The notes beneath the pieces are model-generated. The model was not told the DNA's origin. It ran no database searches and worked only from the letters and a program-made list of their open reading frames with translations. The position numbers and the translations under genes were made by a program. DNA of 11,946 bases from an uncultured Bryobacterales bacterium (GTDB taxonomy: Bacteria; Acidobacteriota; Terriglobia; Bryobacterales; UBA6623), in assembly GCA_946887065.1 (NCBI GenBank), contig CAMPKL010000051.1, positions 1 to 11,946 of the forward strand, in the 5' to 3' direction. The number at the start of each line of letters is the position of its first letter. Within the stretch, counting starts at the first letter, position 1. Below are positions 1 through 7,660 of this stretch, one piece after another.

Positions 1-561
1 GTCACCGACACACTAGACGAATCGAAGGGCGCGCCCTTCACCGGCGTCGGATCGGTCCGTTACGACTTCAGGGAACGCTTCGGCGTGGGCGCGGATATTC
101 TCTATCGCCGCGGCGGCTACAACTCGACGATCAACATCAGCGAACAAGTCACTGACAGCAATAGTTCAGCCGATCTGCTGCTCAGCACCTATGAAGAAAC
201 GCGCGCCCATCTGTGGGACATTCCCATCTTGGGACGCTACTATCTCAAAGACCGCTCGGCCGGCGGCGTGCGGCCCTACGTCACAGGCGGTCTCGCCATG
301 CGCTTCGCCACGGGCGTCAGTTCGCTCACCGAGATTACCGACGACGACCAAGTCACCGACACGGATCTCACCACCATCGGTCCCGCGAACGACTCCACTC
401 TCGGAGGCGTGCTGGGCCTCGGCTTCCGCGCTGCAGATGACGTGGGGATCAAGGTAGACGTCGAGTTTCGTTATACGCGTTGGGCAGATCCCATCTTCCA
501 ATCGGGCCCTGCGAATTCCAACAGCAACCAGGCAGACATCCTAGTCGCCTTCATCTTCTAG
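1..561 (+). CDS. Outer-membrane beta-barrel protein, C-terminal part (5' truncated)
   Basis: The frame is open from the first base and stops at TAG 559-561, so the start lies outside the window; 186 residues are visible. They alternate short beta-strand-like stretches with polar, Asp/Ser/Asn-rich loops, for example the acidic TDDDQVTDTD loop. Glycine-rich strands such as RPYVTGGLAMRF and GGVLGLGFRA are typical of small outer-membrane barrels of the OmpA-like or OMP_b-brl type. The chain ends in VAFIF; a final Phe after a hydrophobic strand is the known C-terminal recognition signal for the BAM complex. It is therefore very likely an integral outer-membrane protein, but nothing shows whether it is a pore, adhesin or structural barrel. 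A strong hairpin terminator follows 71 bases after the stop, so it is probably not co-transcribed with the next gene. Confidence 0.75.
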   Translation, partial: VTDTLDESKGAPFTGVGSVRYDFRERFGVGADILYRRGGYNSTINISEQVTDSNSSADLLLSTYEETRAHLWDIPILGRYYLKDRSAGGVRPYVTGGLAMRFATGVSSLTEITDDDQVTDTDLTTIGPANDSTLGGVLGLGFRAADDVGIKVDVEFRYTRWADPIFQSGPANSNSNQADILVAFIF

Positions 562-630
562 TCCTCTAGGGCAACTCCGATAACGCTAACGTGAACAACG
601 CGCCCCTGCGCGGCGCGGAACTGTGTCCGG

Positions 631-659
631 AAGGGGGCCGGACATCACCGGCCCCCTTT
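631..659 (+). terminator. Rho-independent terminator after the barrel gene
   Basis: A perfect 9-bp GC stem, GGGGGCCGG (633-641) with CCGGCCCCC (648-656), has a six-base loop ACATCA. It is extended by AA (631-632) pairing with TT (657-658). The T run is short (TTT), so termination strength is uncertain. It lies inside the extended GTG reading frame of the next gene, which argues that the quinoprotein starts downstream at 708. Confidence 0.75.
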
Positions 660-707
660 GCACTTCAGGCCCCGAACCCGCTATCCTGCCGCCGGATAAC
701 CTTTAAA

Positions 708-2855
708 ATGATTTCCGTGCATAGACTTCTCGTAGCCGCGGCGCTCACGCCGCTCTTGGTCTTTCCTGCCGCCGCTCAAAACACTGACATCTACGCCATA
801 CGCCAGGCCACGGCAGGCGCGGAGATTTATGAACAGGTCTGCGCCGGCTGTCACGGGGCCGATCTGCAGGGCTCCAACGACGCCTCGGCGCTGACCGGCG
901 GCACGTTCATGCTGCAGTACGGACCCAAGCCTGTCAGTGAATTGATCGACGTGATAAGGCGAACCATGCCGCCCACCAGTCCCGGCTCCCTAGACGAGCA
1001 GACCGCGCTCAACGTCGCCGCTTATTTGCTCTATCGCAACGGCGCGCCCTTCGGCGACAACTCGCTCTACGCCGCCGAGCAGACCCACATCGAAGACACC
1101 GCGACCGGCGTCTTACGCGACGCTCCGCAAGGCGGCCGGCGCAACCGCGAAGCCGGCCTGCCGATTCTGGGCGCGGGATCCGTCGTCGGTTTCGGCCGCG
1201 GCGCCGATTCTGAAAGCCGCGGCGTGACCGTCGCGGGCGAAGTCCAAAACTACGTGCCCGTCACGCAGGAGATGCTCAAGAATCCGCCCGCGGAAGACTG
1301 GTTCATCGCGGGGCGCAACTATCAACGCCATAGCTACAGCCCGCTCGACCAGATTAATCGCGAGAACGTCAAGGGGCTGCAGCTGAAGTGGGCCTGGGCC
1401 ATGAACGACTCCGGCGCTAACCAGACCACGCCGCTGGTTCACAACGGCGTACTCTATCTGGCCAGCCCCAGCAATATCGTCCAAGCTCTTGACGCTAAGA
1501 CCGGGGACCTCATCTGGGAAACCCGCGTCGGCCCGAATCAGTCCCCTGGATACGGCGGCATCCGCACCATCTCCATGGCCGAAGACAAAATCTTCCTGGC
1601 CACCAGCGACGCGCACATGGTCGCCATCAATGCCGTCAACGGCGAAATCATGTGGGACACGCCGGCCTCCGACAATCCGCACAACTCGACCAGCGGATCG
1701 ATGGTGATTAAAGACAAAGCGCTGATGGGACTGACCGGCTGTACGCGTTTCACCGGCGAGGGTTGTTACATCTCCGCGTTCGACATCAAGACCGGCGAGC
1801 GGGCGTGGCGCTTCTACACCATCCCGCGCGAGGGACAACCGGGCAGCGATAGCTGGGGCGACCTTCCGATGCTCAACCGCGCCGGCGCAGACACTTGGAT
1901 CGTCGGAAGCTATGATCCGGAACTCGACACGACCTACTGGGGCGTCGCTCAAGCCAAGCCTTGGAACTTCCTTAGCCGTCGCCTGACGCCGTACGACAAG
2001 ACGTTATTCGCCAACTCCACCGTCGCGCTCGACCCAGACGATGGCTCACTGAAGTGGTACTTCCAACACGCGCCCGCCGAGTCGTTTGACCTCGATGAAG
2101 TCTTTGAGCGCGTGCTGGTGACGGTTGGCGACGACAAGTGGGCCTTCAGCGCGGGTAAGGCGGGCGTTCTGTGGAAACTCGACCGCGTCACCGGCAAATA
2201 CCTTGGGCACAAAGAGATGGTCGGCCAAACCGTTTGGCCCTACATCAACCCCGAGACCGGCGAGCCCAAGTACCGCGAAGACTTGCTTGAGATGCAGCTC
2301 AACCAAGTCGTCAACGTTTGCCCCAGCACCGAGGGCGGCAAGAACTGGCAGGCAATGAGCTATCACCAACCCACGCAGAAGCTCATCATTCCGCTCAGCC
2401 AGTCCTGCATGGATTTCACCGCGCTCGAAGTCGACTTCGAAACCGGCGGCGCCGGCGCCAACCGCAAGTTCCTGCCCATGCCGGGCACCAACGGCAACAT
2501 GGGCAAACTCGCCGCCTACGACGTGAAGACCATGGAAGAGATTTGGAAATTTGAGCAACGCGCTCCCTTCCTGACCGCGGCTCTTTCGACTGCGGGCAAC
2601 TGGGTGCTCATCGGCGACATCGACCGCCGGCTGCGCATTCTCGACGTCGAGACCGGCAAGATCCTCTGGGAAACTCGCCTGGGCACTTCCGTCCAAGGCT
2701 TTCCGATTACGTACGCCGTCGACGGAAAACAGTACATCGCCGTGATGACCGGCTTGGGCGGCGGCAGTCCGCGTGCGGTCCCCGCGGCAGTGGCGTCGGA
2801 GATTAGGATCCCGCAGAGTGGCCAGGGCCTCTGGGTTTTCGCACTTCCCGACTGA
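708..2855 (+). CDS. Periplasmic PQQ-dependent dehydrogenase with N-terminal cytochrome c domain
   Basis: This 715-residue quinoprotein probably oxidises an alcohol or related substrate in the periplasm and passes electrons from PQQ to its own haem c. ATG 708 was chosen because it opens directly into a signal peptide ending in PAAAQ (about residues 1-24); the frame extends up to GTG 591, but that stretch contains a terminator. The haem domain (about 30-112) has CAGCH at 45-49 and likely axial Met87 in TMPP. After a linker, a beta-propeller runs from about 197 to 715 with repeated tryptophan-docking motifs such as [15 protein letters not shown] and [15 protein letters not shown] (401-407) and AQAKPWN (414-420) are conserved family segments. 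By alignment from memory, Asp461 in SFDLDEV fits the catalytic base and Lys484 the PQQ contact. The vicinal Cys-Cys of methanol dehydrogenase is absent; Cys345 and Cys353 might pair instead. The substrate cannot be read from sequence. A weak TATCCT at 682-687 may be the -10 box. Confidence 0.9.
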   Translation: MISVHRLLVAAALTPLLVFPAAAQNTDIYAIRQATAGAEIYEQVCAGCHGADLQGSNDASALTGGTFMLQYGPKPVSELIDVIRRTMPPTSPGSLDEQTALNVAAYLLYRNGAPFGDNSLYAAEQTHIEDTATGVLRDAPQGGRRNREAGLPILGAGSVVGFGRGADSESRGVTVAGEVQNYVPVTQEMLKNPPAEDWFIAGRNYQRHSYSPLDQINRENVKGLQLKWAWAMNDSGANQTTPLVHNGVLYLASPSNIVQALDAKTGDLIWETRVGPNQSPGYGGIRTISMAEDKIFLATSDAHMVAINAVNGEIMWDTPASDNPHNSTSGSMVIKDKALMGLTGCTRFTGEGCYISAFDIKTGERAWRFYTIPREGQPGSDSWGDLPMLNRAGADTWIVGSYDPELDTTYWGVAQAKPWNFLSRRLTPYDKTLFANSTVALDPDDGSLKWYFQHAPAESFDLDEVFERVLVTVGDDKWAFSAGKAGVLWKLDRVTGKYLGHKEMVGQTVWPYINPETGEPKYREDLLEMQLNQVVNVCPSTEGGKNWQAMSYHQPTQKLIIPLSQSCMDFTALEVDFETGGAGANRKFLPMPGTNGNMGKLAAYDVKTMEEIWKFEQRAPFLTAALSTAGNWVLIGDIDRRLRILDVETGKILWETRLGTSVQGFPITYAVDGKQYIAVMTGLGGGSPRAVPAAVASEIRIPQSGQGLWVFALPD

Positions 2856-2876
2856 CGATCTTGCATCAAGAGACTT

Positions 2877-2909
2877 ACGGCCCGTTCAAGTGAACGGGCC
2901 GTTGCCGTT
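2877..2909 (+). terminator. Rho-independent terminator after the first quinoprotein gene
   Basis: ACGGCCCGTTCA (2877-2888) and TGAACGGGCCGT (2891-2902) are perfect reverse complements. With a realistic four-base loop this gives an 11-bp stem, followed by TGCCGTTT. It begins 21 bases after the dehydrogenase stop codon, so that gene is likely a single transcription unit. Confidence 0.75.
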
Positions 2910-3071
2910 TCTGCAGCGAACATCCGTTCAAGATCCGAGGCACTCGCCCAGGGGTTAAGGCGAAACCCTAGGAAGAATCGGTACCGAGGTCACGTAGCCG
3001 GTTATGAAGAGCTGGCATAACAATCGTTGTGTTAGCTGGACAGGACTGCACTTTGCGTGGGAACTGTTCAC

Positions 3072-3079
3072 GGGGAGGA
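3072..3079 (+). promoter_or_regulatory. Shine-Dalgarno site that fixes the PEP-CTERM start
   Basis: GGGGAGGA lies directly before the ATG at 3082. It is one of the few clear ribosome binding sites in the window and favours ATG 3082 over the in-frame ATG at 3004. The protein from 3082 begins with a normal signal peptide, while the extra 26 residues from 3004 would place polar sequence ahead of it. The spacing is short if GGAGG is the pairing core. Confidence 0.7.
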
Positions 3080-3081
3080 AA

Positions 3082-3702
3082 ATGAATAATTTCTTGCGCA
3101 TTACTGCTTTGCTGACTCTGGCCGCACTTCCGGCCGCGGCTGCGAGCTTCACAATCAACAACACCGGCGGGGCGGCAGACGGCTCCGCCGATCCGAACTG
3201 GCTGGTTAACGGCGGTACCGCGTACGTCGTTGCTAACCGCCCTCCTCCGTGGCTGGCGAATAGCGTCGCCTCAGGCTGGATATCGCCCGGGGCCAATTAT
3301 GGACCTGGGATTCCTAGGAGTACTCCCGGCGCCTACACTTACGAGACCACGTTCGATCTAACCGGCCTGAATCCCAACTCGGCTACGCTCAGCTTTGTAG
3401 TTGCCGCAGATGATCAGCTGACGGATGTTTTGCTTAATGGCATGTCTCAAGGCATCAACTATGTGGGCTTCAACGCCTTCAGCGGTCTGTTCACCATCAA
3501 TAGCGACTTCATTGCCGGCGTCAACACCATTGAGTTCTTGACGCTCAACGGTCTAACCGTCCTGAATCCTACCGGCCTGCGCGTCGAATTTTCGAACGCG
3601 ACGGCCAACGTTATCGCCGACGCGCCGGAACCGAGTTCGATCGCCCTGTTTGGGATTGGAACGCTCCTCTTATTCGCGAGGCGCTTCCGCAAGACGAAAT
3701 AG
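3082..3702 (+). CDS. PEP-CTERM sorting-domain surface protein
   Basis: This 206-residue protein is exported and probably processed at its C-terminus by an exosortase. It starts with a signal peptide (about 1-21, ending LPAAAAS). The body is rich in Asn, Gly, Thr and hydrophobic residues, with a beta-sandwich look: TFDLTGLNPNSATLSF, then a DVLLNG segment and AGVNTIEF, a pattern seen in secreted proteins with lectin-like or galactose-binding-like folds. The C-terminus is the diagnostic tripartite signal: PEP motif (APEPSS), a hydrophobic segment IALFGIGTLLLF, then a basic tail ARRFRKTK. The family is known for exopolysaccharide-associated surface proteins; what this one binds is unknown. There are no cysteines. 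No exosortase or polysaccharide genes lie in the window. It is flanked on both sides by terminators, so it is a single-gene unit with its own upstream region of about 180 bases. Confidence 0.88.
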   Translation: MNNFLRITALLTLAALPAAAASFTINNTGGAADGSADPNWLVNGGTAYVVANRPPPWLANSVASGWISPGANYGPGIPRSTPGAYTYETTFDLTGLNPNSATLSFVVAADDQLTDVLLNGMSQGINYVGFNAFSGLFTINSDFIAGVNTIEFLTLNGLTVLNPTGLRVEFSNATANVIADAPEPSSIALFGIGTLLLFARRFRKTK

Positions 3703-3733
3703 CGAGACGCTCGCGCAGACAACTTGAACTACG

Positions 3734-3764
3734 GACGGGGTGGAACTGAGTTCCACCCCGTCTT
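3734..3764 (+). terminator. Hairpin terminator between convergent genes
   Basis: GACGGGGTGGAA (3734-3745) pairs perfectly with TTCCACCCCGTC (3751-3762) across the loop CTGAG, and TT follows. It lies 31 bases after the PEP-CTERM stop and about 40 bases beyond the stop of the convergent dehydrogenase. It may also slow transcription from the minus strand, although the far side lacks a T run. Confidence 0.72.
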
Positions 3765-3803
3765 GTCGTTTAGCTTGCGAGCGTAGCGGGTCGCTGCAGC
3801 CGC

Positions 3804-6194
3804 CTAGGGCAGGGCGTAGGCGATCAGTTCGCCGCCTCCGTCCGCGCCGTTGGTGGTCACGGCGAGTACGACGTACTGCTTGCCATTGTGCATGTAAGTC
3901 ATCGGGGATCCGGTCTGCCGTCCCGGCATGTTGATCTCGCCCGGAACGTCTTCGCCCGTTTCCTTGTCGTAGGCGCGGAGCAATGCCACCGTCTCGCCCT
4001 TGTCATTTGTATGAACGCCCCCCTCGCCGGCGATGACCAGTGATTGGGTCGTCAGCACTCCGATGAAGGTCCGGCCGGGTTGACCGAGCCGGGGCAGGTC
4101 GAGCCCCTTGAGGGCAGGATTGTTCTTGATCTCGTCCGGCGTCGAGCTGTGAGTCTTCTGCCACAGCTTCTCGCCGCTGTTCATGTCGTAAGCCGTGATG
4201 CGGTCATAGGGCGGCTTGATTAAAGGCAGGCCCTGGATGGTCGTGCCGCGGCGTCCTCCGCCGGGCCTTCTGCCGCCTGGTCCGCCCGGCCCGAATCCGG
4301 GGCCGTCTTCGTCTTCCGTCTCGGAGGCTTCGACTTGACGCAGCACGCCCGACATGTTCTCGGGACCGGAAGGCTTAGCCAACTCAGCAGGGACATTCCG
4401 CAGCGTGAACACGTTGGTGTGCGAATGAATGTAGAGCCTGTTGGTTTCCGGATCGAACGAGCCGCCGGGCCAGTTCGCGCCGCCGACATCGGCCGGGAGC
4501 ATCAGCGTCCCGGCGGGTCCGCCGGGCCTCTCCAACTCGGGTGGCGTGTAGATCGGCCCGAGCTTGTAGTCCTTGACGAACTCGACCGCTTCGGCGCGCA
4601 ACTCGGGCGTGAAATCCAGCAGGTCGTCGATGCTCACGCCCTGGCGGTCAAAGGGTTCCGGCTTGGTTGGGAACGGCTGCGTCGGGCTAGTCTTCTCGTA
4701 GGGCACATCCGACTGCGGCACGCGCCGTTCTTCGATCGGCCAGACCGGTTTGCCCGTCTCGCGGTTCAGCACGAACAGAAATGCCGACTTGGTCGGCTGC
4801 GCCAACACCTTGATCGTTTGGCCGTTCTGTTCCATGTCGTAGAGGATCGGCGCACACGGCAGATCCCAGTCCCACAGGCCGTGGTGGACGGTCTGATAAT
4901 GCCATTTGCGCTCCCCTGTCTTGAGGTCGAGCGCCACAAGGGTTTCCGAAAACAGGTTGTTGCCTGGACGGTGGATGCCGTAGTAGTCGGCTGCGGGCAT
5001 CTCCAGCGGCACGTAAACGAGGCCCAACTCAAGATCGGCGCTCAACTGCGCCCAGGCCCCGAGATTTCCGTTGCGCTCCGCCGAGCCGTCTTCCCAGGTG
5101 TCGTAGCCGAACTCTCCCTTCAGGGGGATGGTATGGAAGATCCACAAGCGCTTGCCTGTCTTGACGTCGAATCCCCGCACGTAGCCGATCGCGCTCGGTG
5201 CACTCTGGGGACTGCCGGCCGAGGAGTGCGCGGCGCCGACCACCACGATGTCGCCGGCGACGAGCGGTGTTGCGTTGAGGCCTACCACGGACCTATCCAA
5301 GTCGAGATCCTGATCGTTTTCCATTTTCAGGTCGACGATGCCCTTGTTGCCGAAGGACTCCACGAGGCGGCCCGTCTCGGCGTTCAACGCGATCATCTGA
5401 TAACCCGGCGTGACGTACAGGATCCGCTTATCCGACCCGTCGGAACTTTCCCAATAGGAGACTCCGCGTCCCGCGCCCCGGCGCGGCGCATAACGGCCGC
5501 GCGCGCCTTCGTCGAGGAAATACATCCAAAGCATTTGGCCCGTGCCGGGGTCCATGGCAACGACCGAACGGCCGGTTCCGGCGGTGGTGTAGAGGACCCC
5601 GTTTACCATCAGCGGCGTGGAGGAATAGAGTCTGTCCGCATTCGGCCCCAGGTTGTTTGTGTTGAACCGCCATGCGACCTGAAGCTTGGCGAAGTTGTCT
5701 TTATTGATCTGATCCAGCGGCGAGTACCGATGGCTCGCGAGGTTGCTCCCGTACGTGGTCCATTCGCCCTCTTCGTCTTGAGCGGACGAAGTCGACGTCG
5801 CGGAGGGGGCGTCCCCAAGCGGAATGCTCAAGGGAGCATTGCCGGCCGGCAACTCATTCACCTTCAGCATGTAGCTCACGATTCCGACGACTTCCGCGTT
5901 GGACAACGAGTTGGGCGCGAACGGCGGCATAGTCGCCTGGATTCGGTTGGCGAGGCTCAGCAGCGGTTGGCTCTCCCAGACGGCCTTGAAGTTAGGACCC
6001 GCCAGCGGCGGCGCCATCTCGATGCCTGAAAGGTTTTCGCCATGACAGACGGCGCACTTTTGGAAATAAACCTGTTCGCCCTGAGTCGCCTGGGCCGCGG
6101 TATATACGCCTTCGCGAAACGTTTGTGCGGCCGCCGTGGAGAGAGTCGCGTACGCAAGCGCCGCTGCGAGGGAAAATCTGAGAGCGTTGTTCAT
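3804..6194 (-). CDS. Cytochrome c-PQQ dehydrogenase, glucose/quinate dehydrogenase-like
   Basis: This 796-residue secreted quinoprotein likely oxidises a sugar or polyol in the periplasm. A signal peptide occupies about 1-24 (ending STAAAQ). The haem c domain (about 35-115) has CAVCH at 47-51 and probable ligand Met89 in ATMPP. The propeller runs from about 144 to the end, with SHRYSPLDQI at 154-163. The segment HHGLWDWDLP (437-446) and Lys469 in QPTKS match the membrane glucose dehydrogenase active site: in E. coli Gcd, Asp466 and Lys493 are 27 residues apart, and here Asp442 and Lys469 have the same spacing. The five membrane helices of Gcd are absent; the cytochrome domain would take the electrons instead of ubiquinone. 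A low-complexity insert, acidic then Gly/Pro/Arg-rich (about 622-652), interrupts the propeller. No Shine-Dalgarno site is visible before the ATG. The exact substrate is unknown. It faces the other plus-strand genes tail to tail. Confidence 0.9.
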   Translation of the reverse strand: MNNALRFSLAAALAYATLSTAAAQTFREGVYTAAQATQGEQVYFQKCAVCHGENLSGIEMAPPLAGPNFKAVWESQPLLSLANRIQATMPPFAPNSLSNAEVVGIVSYMLKVNELPAGNAPLSIPLGDAPSATSTSSAQDEEGEWTTYGSNLASHRYSPLDQINKDNFAKLQVAWRFNTNNLGPNADRLYSSTPLMVNGVLYTTAGTGRSVVAMDPGTGQMLWMYFLDEGARGRYAPRRGAGRGVSYWESSDGSDKRILYVTPGYQMIALNAETGRLVESFGNKGIVDLKMENDQDLDLDRSVVGLNATPLVAGDIVVVGAAHSSAGSPQSAPSAIGYVRGFDVKTGKRLWIFHTIPLKGEFGYDTWEDGSAERNGNLGAWAQLSADLELGLVYVPLEMPAADYYGIHRPGNNLFSETLVALDLKTGERKWHYQTVHHGLWDWDLPCAPILYDMEQNGQTIKVLAQPTKSAFLFVLNRETGKPVWPIEERRVPQSDVPYEKTSPTQPFPTKPEPFDRQGVSIDDLLDFTPELRAEAVEFVKDYKLGPIYTPPELERPGGPAGTLMLPADVGGANWPGGSFDPETNRLYIHSHTNVFTLRNVPAELAKPSGPENMSGVLRQVEASETEDEDGPGFGPGGPGGRRPGGGRRGTTIQGLPLIKPPYDRITAYDMNSGEKLWQKTHSSTPDEIKNNPALKGLDLPRLGQPGRTFIGVLTTQSLVIAGEGGVHTNDKGETVALLRAYDKETGEDVPGEINMPGRQTGSPMTYMHNGKQYVVLAVTTNGADGGGELIAYALP

Positions 6195-6297
6195 GGGTTA
6201 ATCGACGTTCAGCGCCAGTAAGACGTTGCGGGCGCGGGCTTTGTGGGTACTGCGTTCCGAGTGGATGCAGCATGACCAGCCAGCGGCCACCCGGAGA

Positions 6298-6303
6298 ATT
6301 ATA
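6298..6303 (-). promoter_or_regulatory. Possible -10 box for the glucose dehydrogenase-like gene
   Basis: A perfect TATAAT reads on the minus strand about 104 bases before the ATG at 6194. No good -35 hexamer was found 16-18 bases further upstream. The 227-base region between the two divergent genes (6195-6421) otherwise shows no gene or notable repeat; it probably holds both promoters. Confidence 0.35.
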
Positions 6304-6405
6304 GCCGTTTAACGTCGGGAAGGGGTTCCAGGTCGGTACTCTGAGATACTTCTCCCGATCGTCGAAGACCGGCCCCGGCACTGCGCAAGCGGCGCCCGGC
6401 GACGA

Positions 6406-6411
6406 TACAAT
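6406..6411 (+). promoter_or_regulatory. Possible -10 box of the amidohydrolase operon
   Basis: TACAAT ends exactly 10 bases before the ATG at 6422. Transcription would begin only a few bases before the start codon, leaving no room for a ribosome binding site, and none is seen. The -35 region is weak. Confidence 0.35.
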
Positions 6412-6421
6412 GTGCTGAATC

Positions 6422-7285
6422 ATGCCGCGACCTGAAGGCGTACTCGTCGACACCCACATACACCTTTTCGCTAAGGACCAAACGCGTTTCCCCTACGCGC
6501 CCACGGGAACTTATCAGCCTGCGCCGGCCGATCTCGACGACTACAAACAGTTCGTCGCCCAGGCACAGCTCGACCACGGCGTCATCGTCCACCCCGAGCC
6601 TTATCAGGACGACCACAGCTATCTCGAATACTGCTTCGACAACGAGCCCAAGCGCGGCTTTTTTAAGGGGACCTGTCTGCTCGACTCCGCCCGCGGCGAC
6701 ACTCCCGCCCGGTTGCGCCGTCTGATGCAGCGTTGCCCCAACCGCATCGTCGCCATGCGCGTTCACGCCGTGGCGGAGCGCGGCACGCCTCCGTCAAACA
6801 CCGGCCCCATCACCGGACGCGATCTCACCTCCGATTACATGAAGCGCACCTGGCGCACCGTCGCCGACGCCGGCATCGCCATCCAGATGCACATGCGCCC
6901 CTTCTACGCGCCGCAGGTCAAGGCATTGATGGAGCAGTTCCCGCAGCAGCGCGTCATCATCGACCACCTCGGACGCGCCGGCACGGGAACCCCCGCCGAC
7001 TACCTCGATGTCCTCGCTCTAGCGAAGTATCCGAACGTCTACATGAAATACAGCGGCCTCGAATATTCCTCGAAGACCGGCTACCCTTTCGACGACGTCA
7101 AGCCGATCGTTCGCCAAGCTTACGACGCCTTCGGCCCGGACCGCATGGTCTGGGGCTACTTCGGCATGAACATGGAAGAGTTTGAAAAGAACGTCGCCAT
7201 CCTCAACAACATCTTCGACTACGCGTCAGCACAAGACCGCGCCAAGGTGCGGGGATTAACAGCGATGAAGTTATACGGGTTCTGA
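6422..7285 (+). CDS. Amidohydrolase family 2 (metal-dependent hydrolase/lactonase-like TIM barrel)
   Basis: This 287-residue protein has no signal peptide and is cytoplasmic. It has the amidohydrolase-2 layout (COG3618, the group containing 2-pyrone-4,6-dicarboxylate lactonase LigI): the strand-1 motif VDTHIHLF with His12 and His14, His157 in IQMHMRP, His182 in IIDHLGR, and a C-terminal segment ending GLTAMKLYGF. Members hydrolyse C-O or C-N bonds, often in lactones or aromatic-acid breakdown. The family normally has W-G-[ST]-D near the end, the Asp being a metal ligand or general base; here the same position reads VWGYFGMN (243-250), so Phe247 replaces the Asp. It may belong to a divergent subfamily or have lost or changed activity. 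It is the first gene of an apparent operon, with 15 bases to the next gene. The substrate is unknown. Confidence 0.85.
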   Translation: MPRPEGVLVDTHIHLFAKDQTRFPYAPTGTYQPAPADLDDYKQFVAQAQLDHGVIVHPEPYQDDHSYLEYCFDNEPKRGFFKGTCLLDSARGDTPARLRRLMQRCPNRIVAMRVHAVAERGTPPSNTGPITGRDLTSDYMKRTWRTVADAGIAIQMHMRPFYAPQVKALMEQFPQQRVIIDHLGRAGTGTPADYLDVLALAKYPNVYMKYSGLEYSSKTGYPFDDVKPIVRQAYDAFGPDRMVWGYFGMNMEEFEKNVAILNNIFDYASAQDRAKVRGLTAMKLYGF

Positions 7286-7300
7286 GCTGATTCTTGCGCG

Positions 7301-7660
7301 ATGCCTGCCCGTTCCCCGCTGGTCACTGGTTCACGCCGCGGGGACACGCTGCTCTTGTTCGCGTTCGCGGCGATCATTGGCGGCGTCGCTCCCTGGCTGC
7401 CCGTCTACTACCGCATCACTGCGTTCGAGTTGACCTTAATCCGAATCGAGAGCGATGGTGAACGAAAGCAGGTTCCGCTTCCGCCCGAGCTAAACTTCGA
7501 CGCCTACTGGAATCGAACGCCGGATGACTTGCTCCCACGCATTGAGCAATCTTTCCGCCGTTCCGTCGCAGGAGAGACCGCTGATCGCCACGAACTCACG
7601 GTGAACTACTCGTTCAACTCGACCGCGCTCGATCAGCAGGTCATTTGGCGCGCGCCATGA
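7301..7660 (+). CDS. Small membrane-anchored protein of unknown function
   Basis: This 119-residue protein is not recognised. After a basic N-terminus (MPARSPLVTGSRRGD), a hydrophobic stretch of about residues 16-36 looks like an uncleaved signal anchor, placing the remaining 80 or so polar residues outside the membrane. There is no cysteine, no haem motif and no obvious catalytic pattern. The soluble part begins with beta-like sequence (ITAFELTLIRIES), then a Pro-rich PLPPELNFDAYW and an amphipathic helix with an Arg pair (IEQSFRRSV). It starts 15 bases after the amidohydrolase and its stop overlaps the start of the HTTM gene (ATGA at 7657-7660), which implies translational coupling. It is therefore probably a partner of the HTTM membrane protein. 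Confidence 0.7.
   Translation: MPARSPLVTGSRRGDTLLLFAFAAIIGGVAPWLPVYYRITAFELTLIRIESDGERKQVPLPPELNFDAYWNRTPDDLLPRIEQSFRRSVAGETADRHELTVNYSFNSTALDQQVIWRAP

Noticed and set aside
1113..1952. Minus-strand frame of 279 codons inside the first dehydrogenase
   Set aside because: It is a shadow frame caused by high GC at third codon positions; the opposite frame has clear family motifs and this one has none.
3016..3060. Possible sigma-54 promoter (TGGCATA...TTGT) before the PEP-CTERM gene
   Set aside because: The GG and GT/GC elements are spaced about three bases too far apart for the -24/-12 pattern, and nearby alternatives also miss the spacing.
3004..3081. Upstream ATG at 3004 as the start of the PEP-CTERM protein
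   Set aside because: It would add 26 polar residues before the signal peptide, and the strong ribosome site lies just before ATG 3082.
4335..6029. Long plus-strand reading frame of 564 codons opposite the second dehydrogenase
   Set aside because: It is the antisense shadow of a clearly recognisable quinoprotein. Its translation is Arg/Val/His-rich without domains, and it has no signal peptide or ribosome site.
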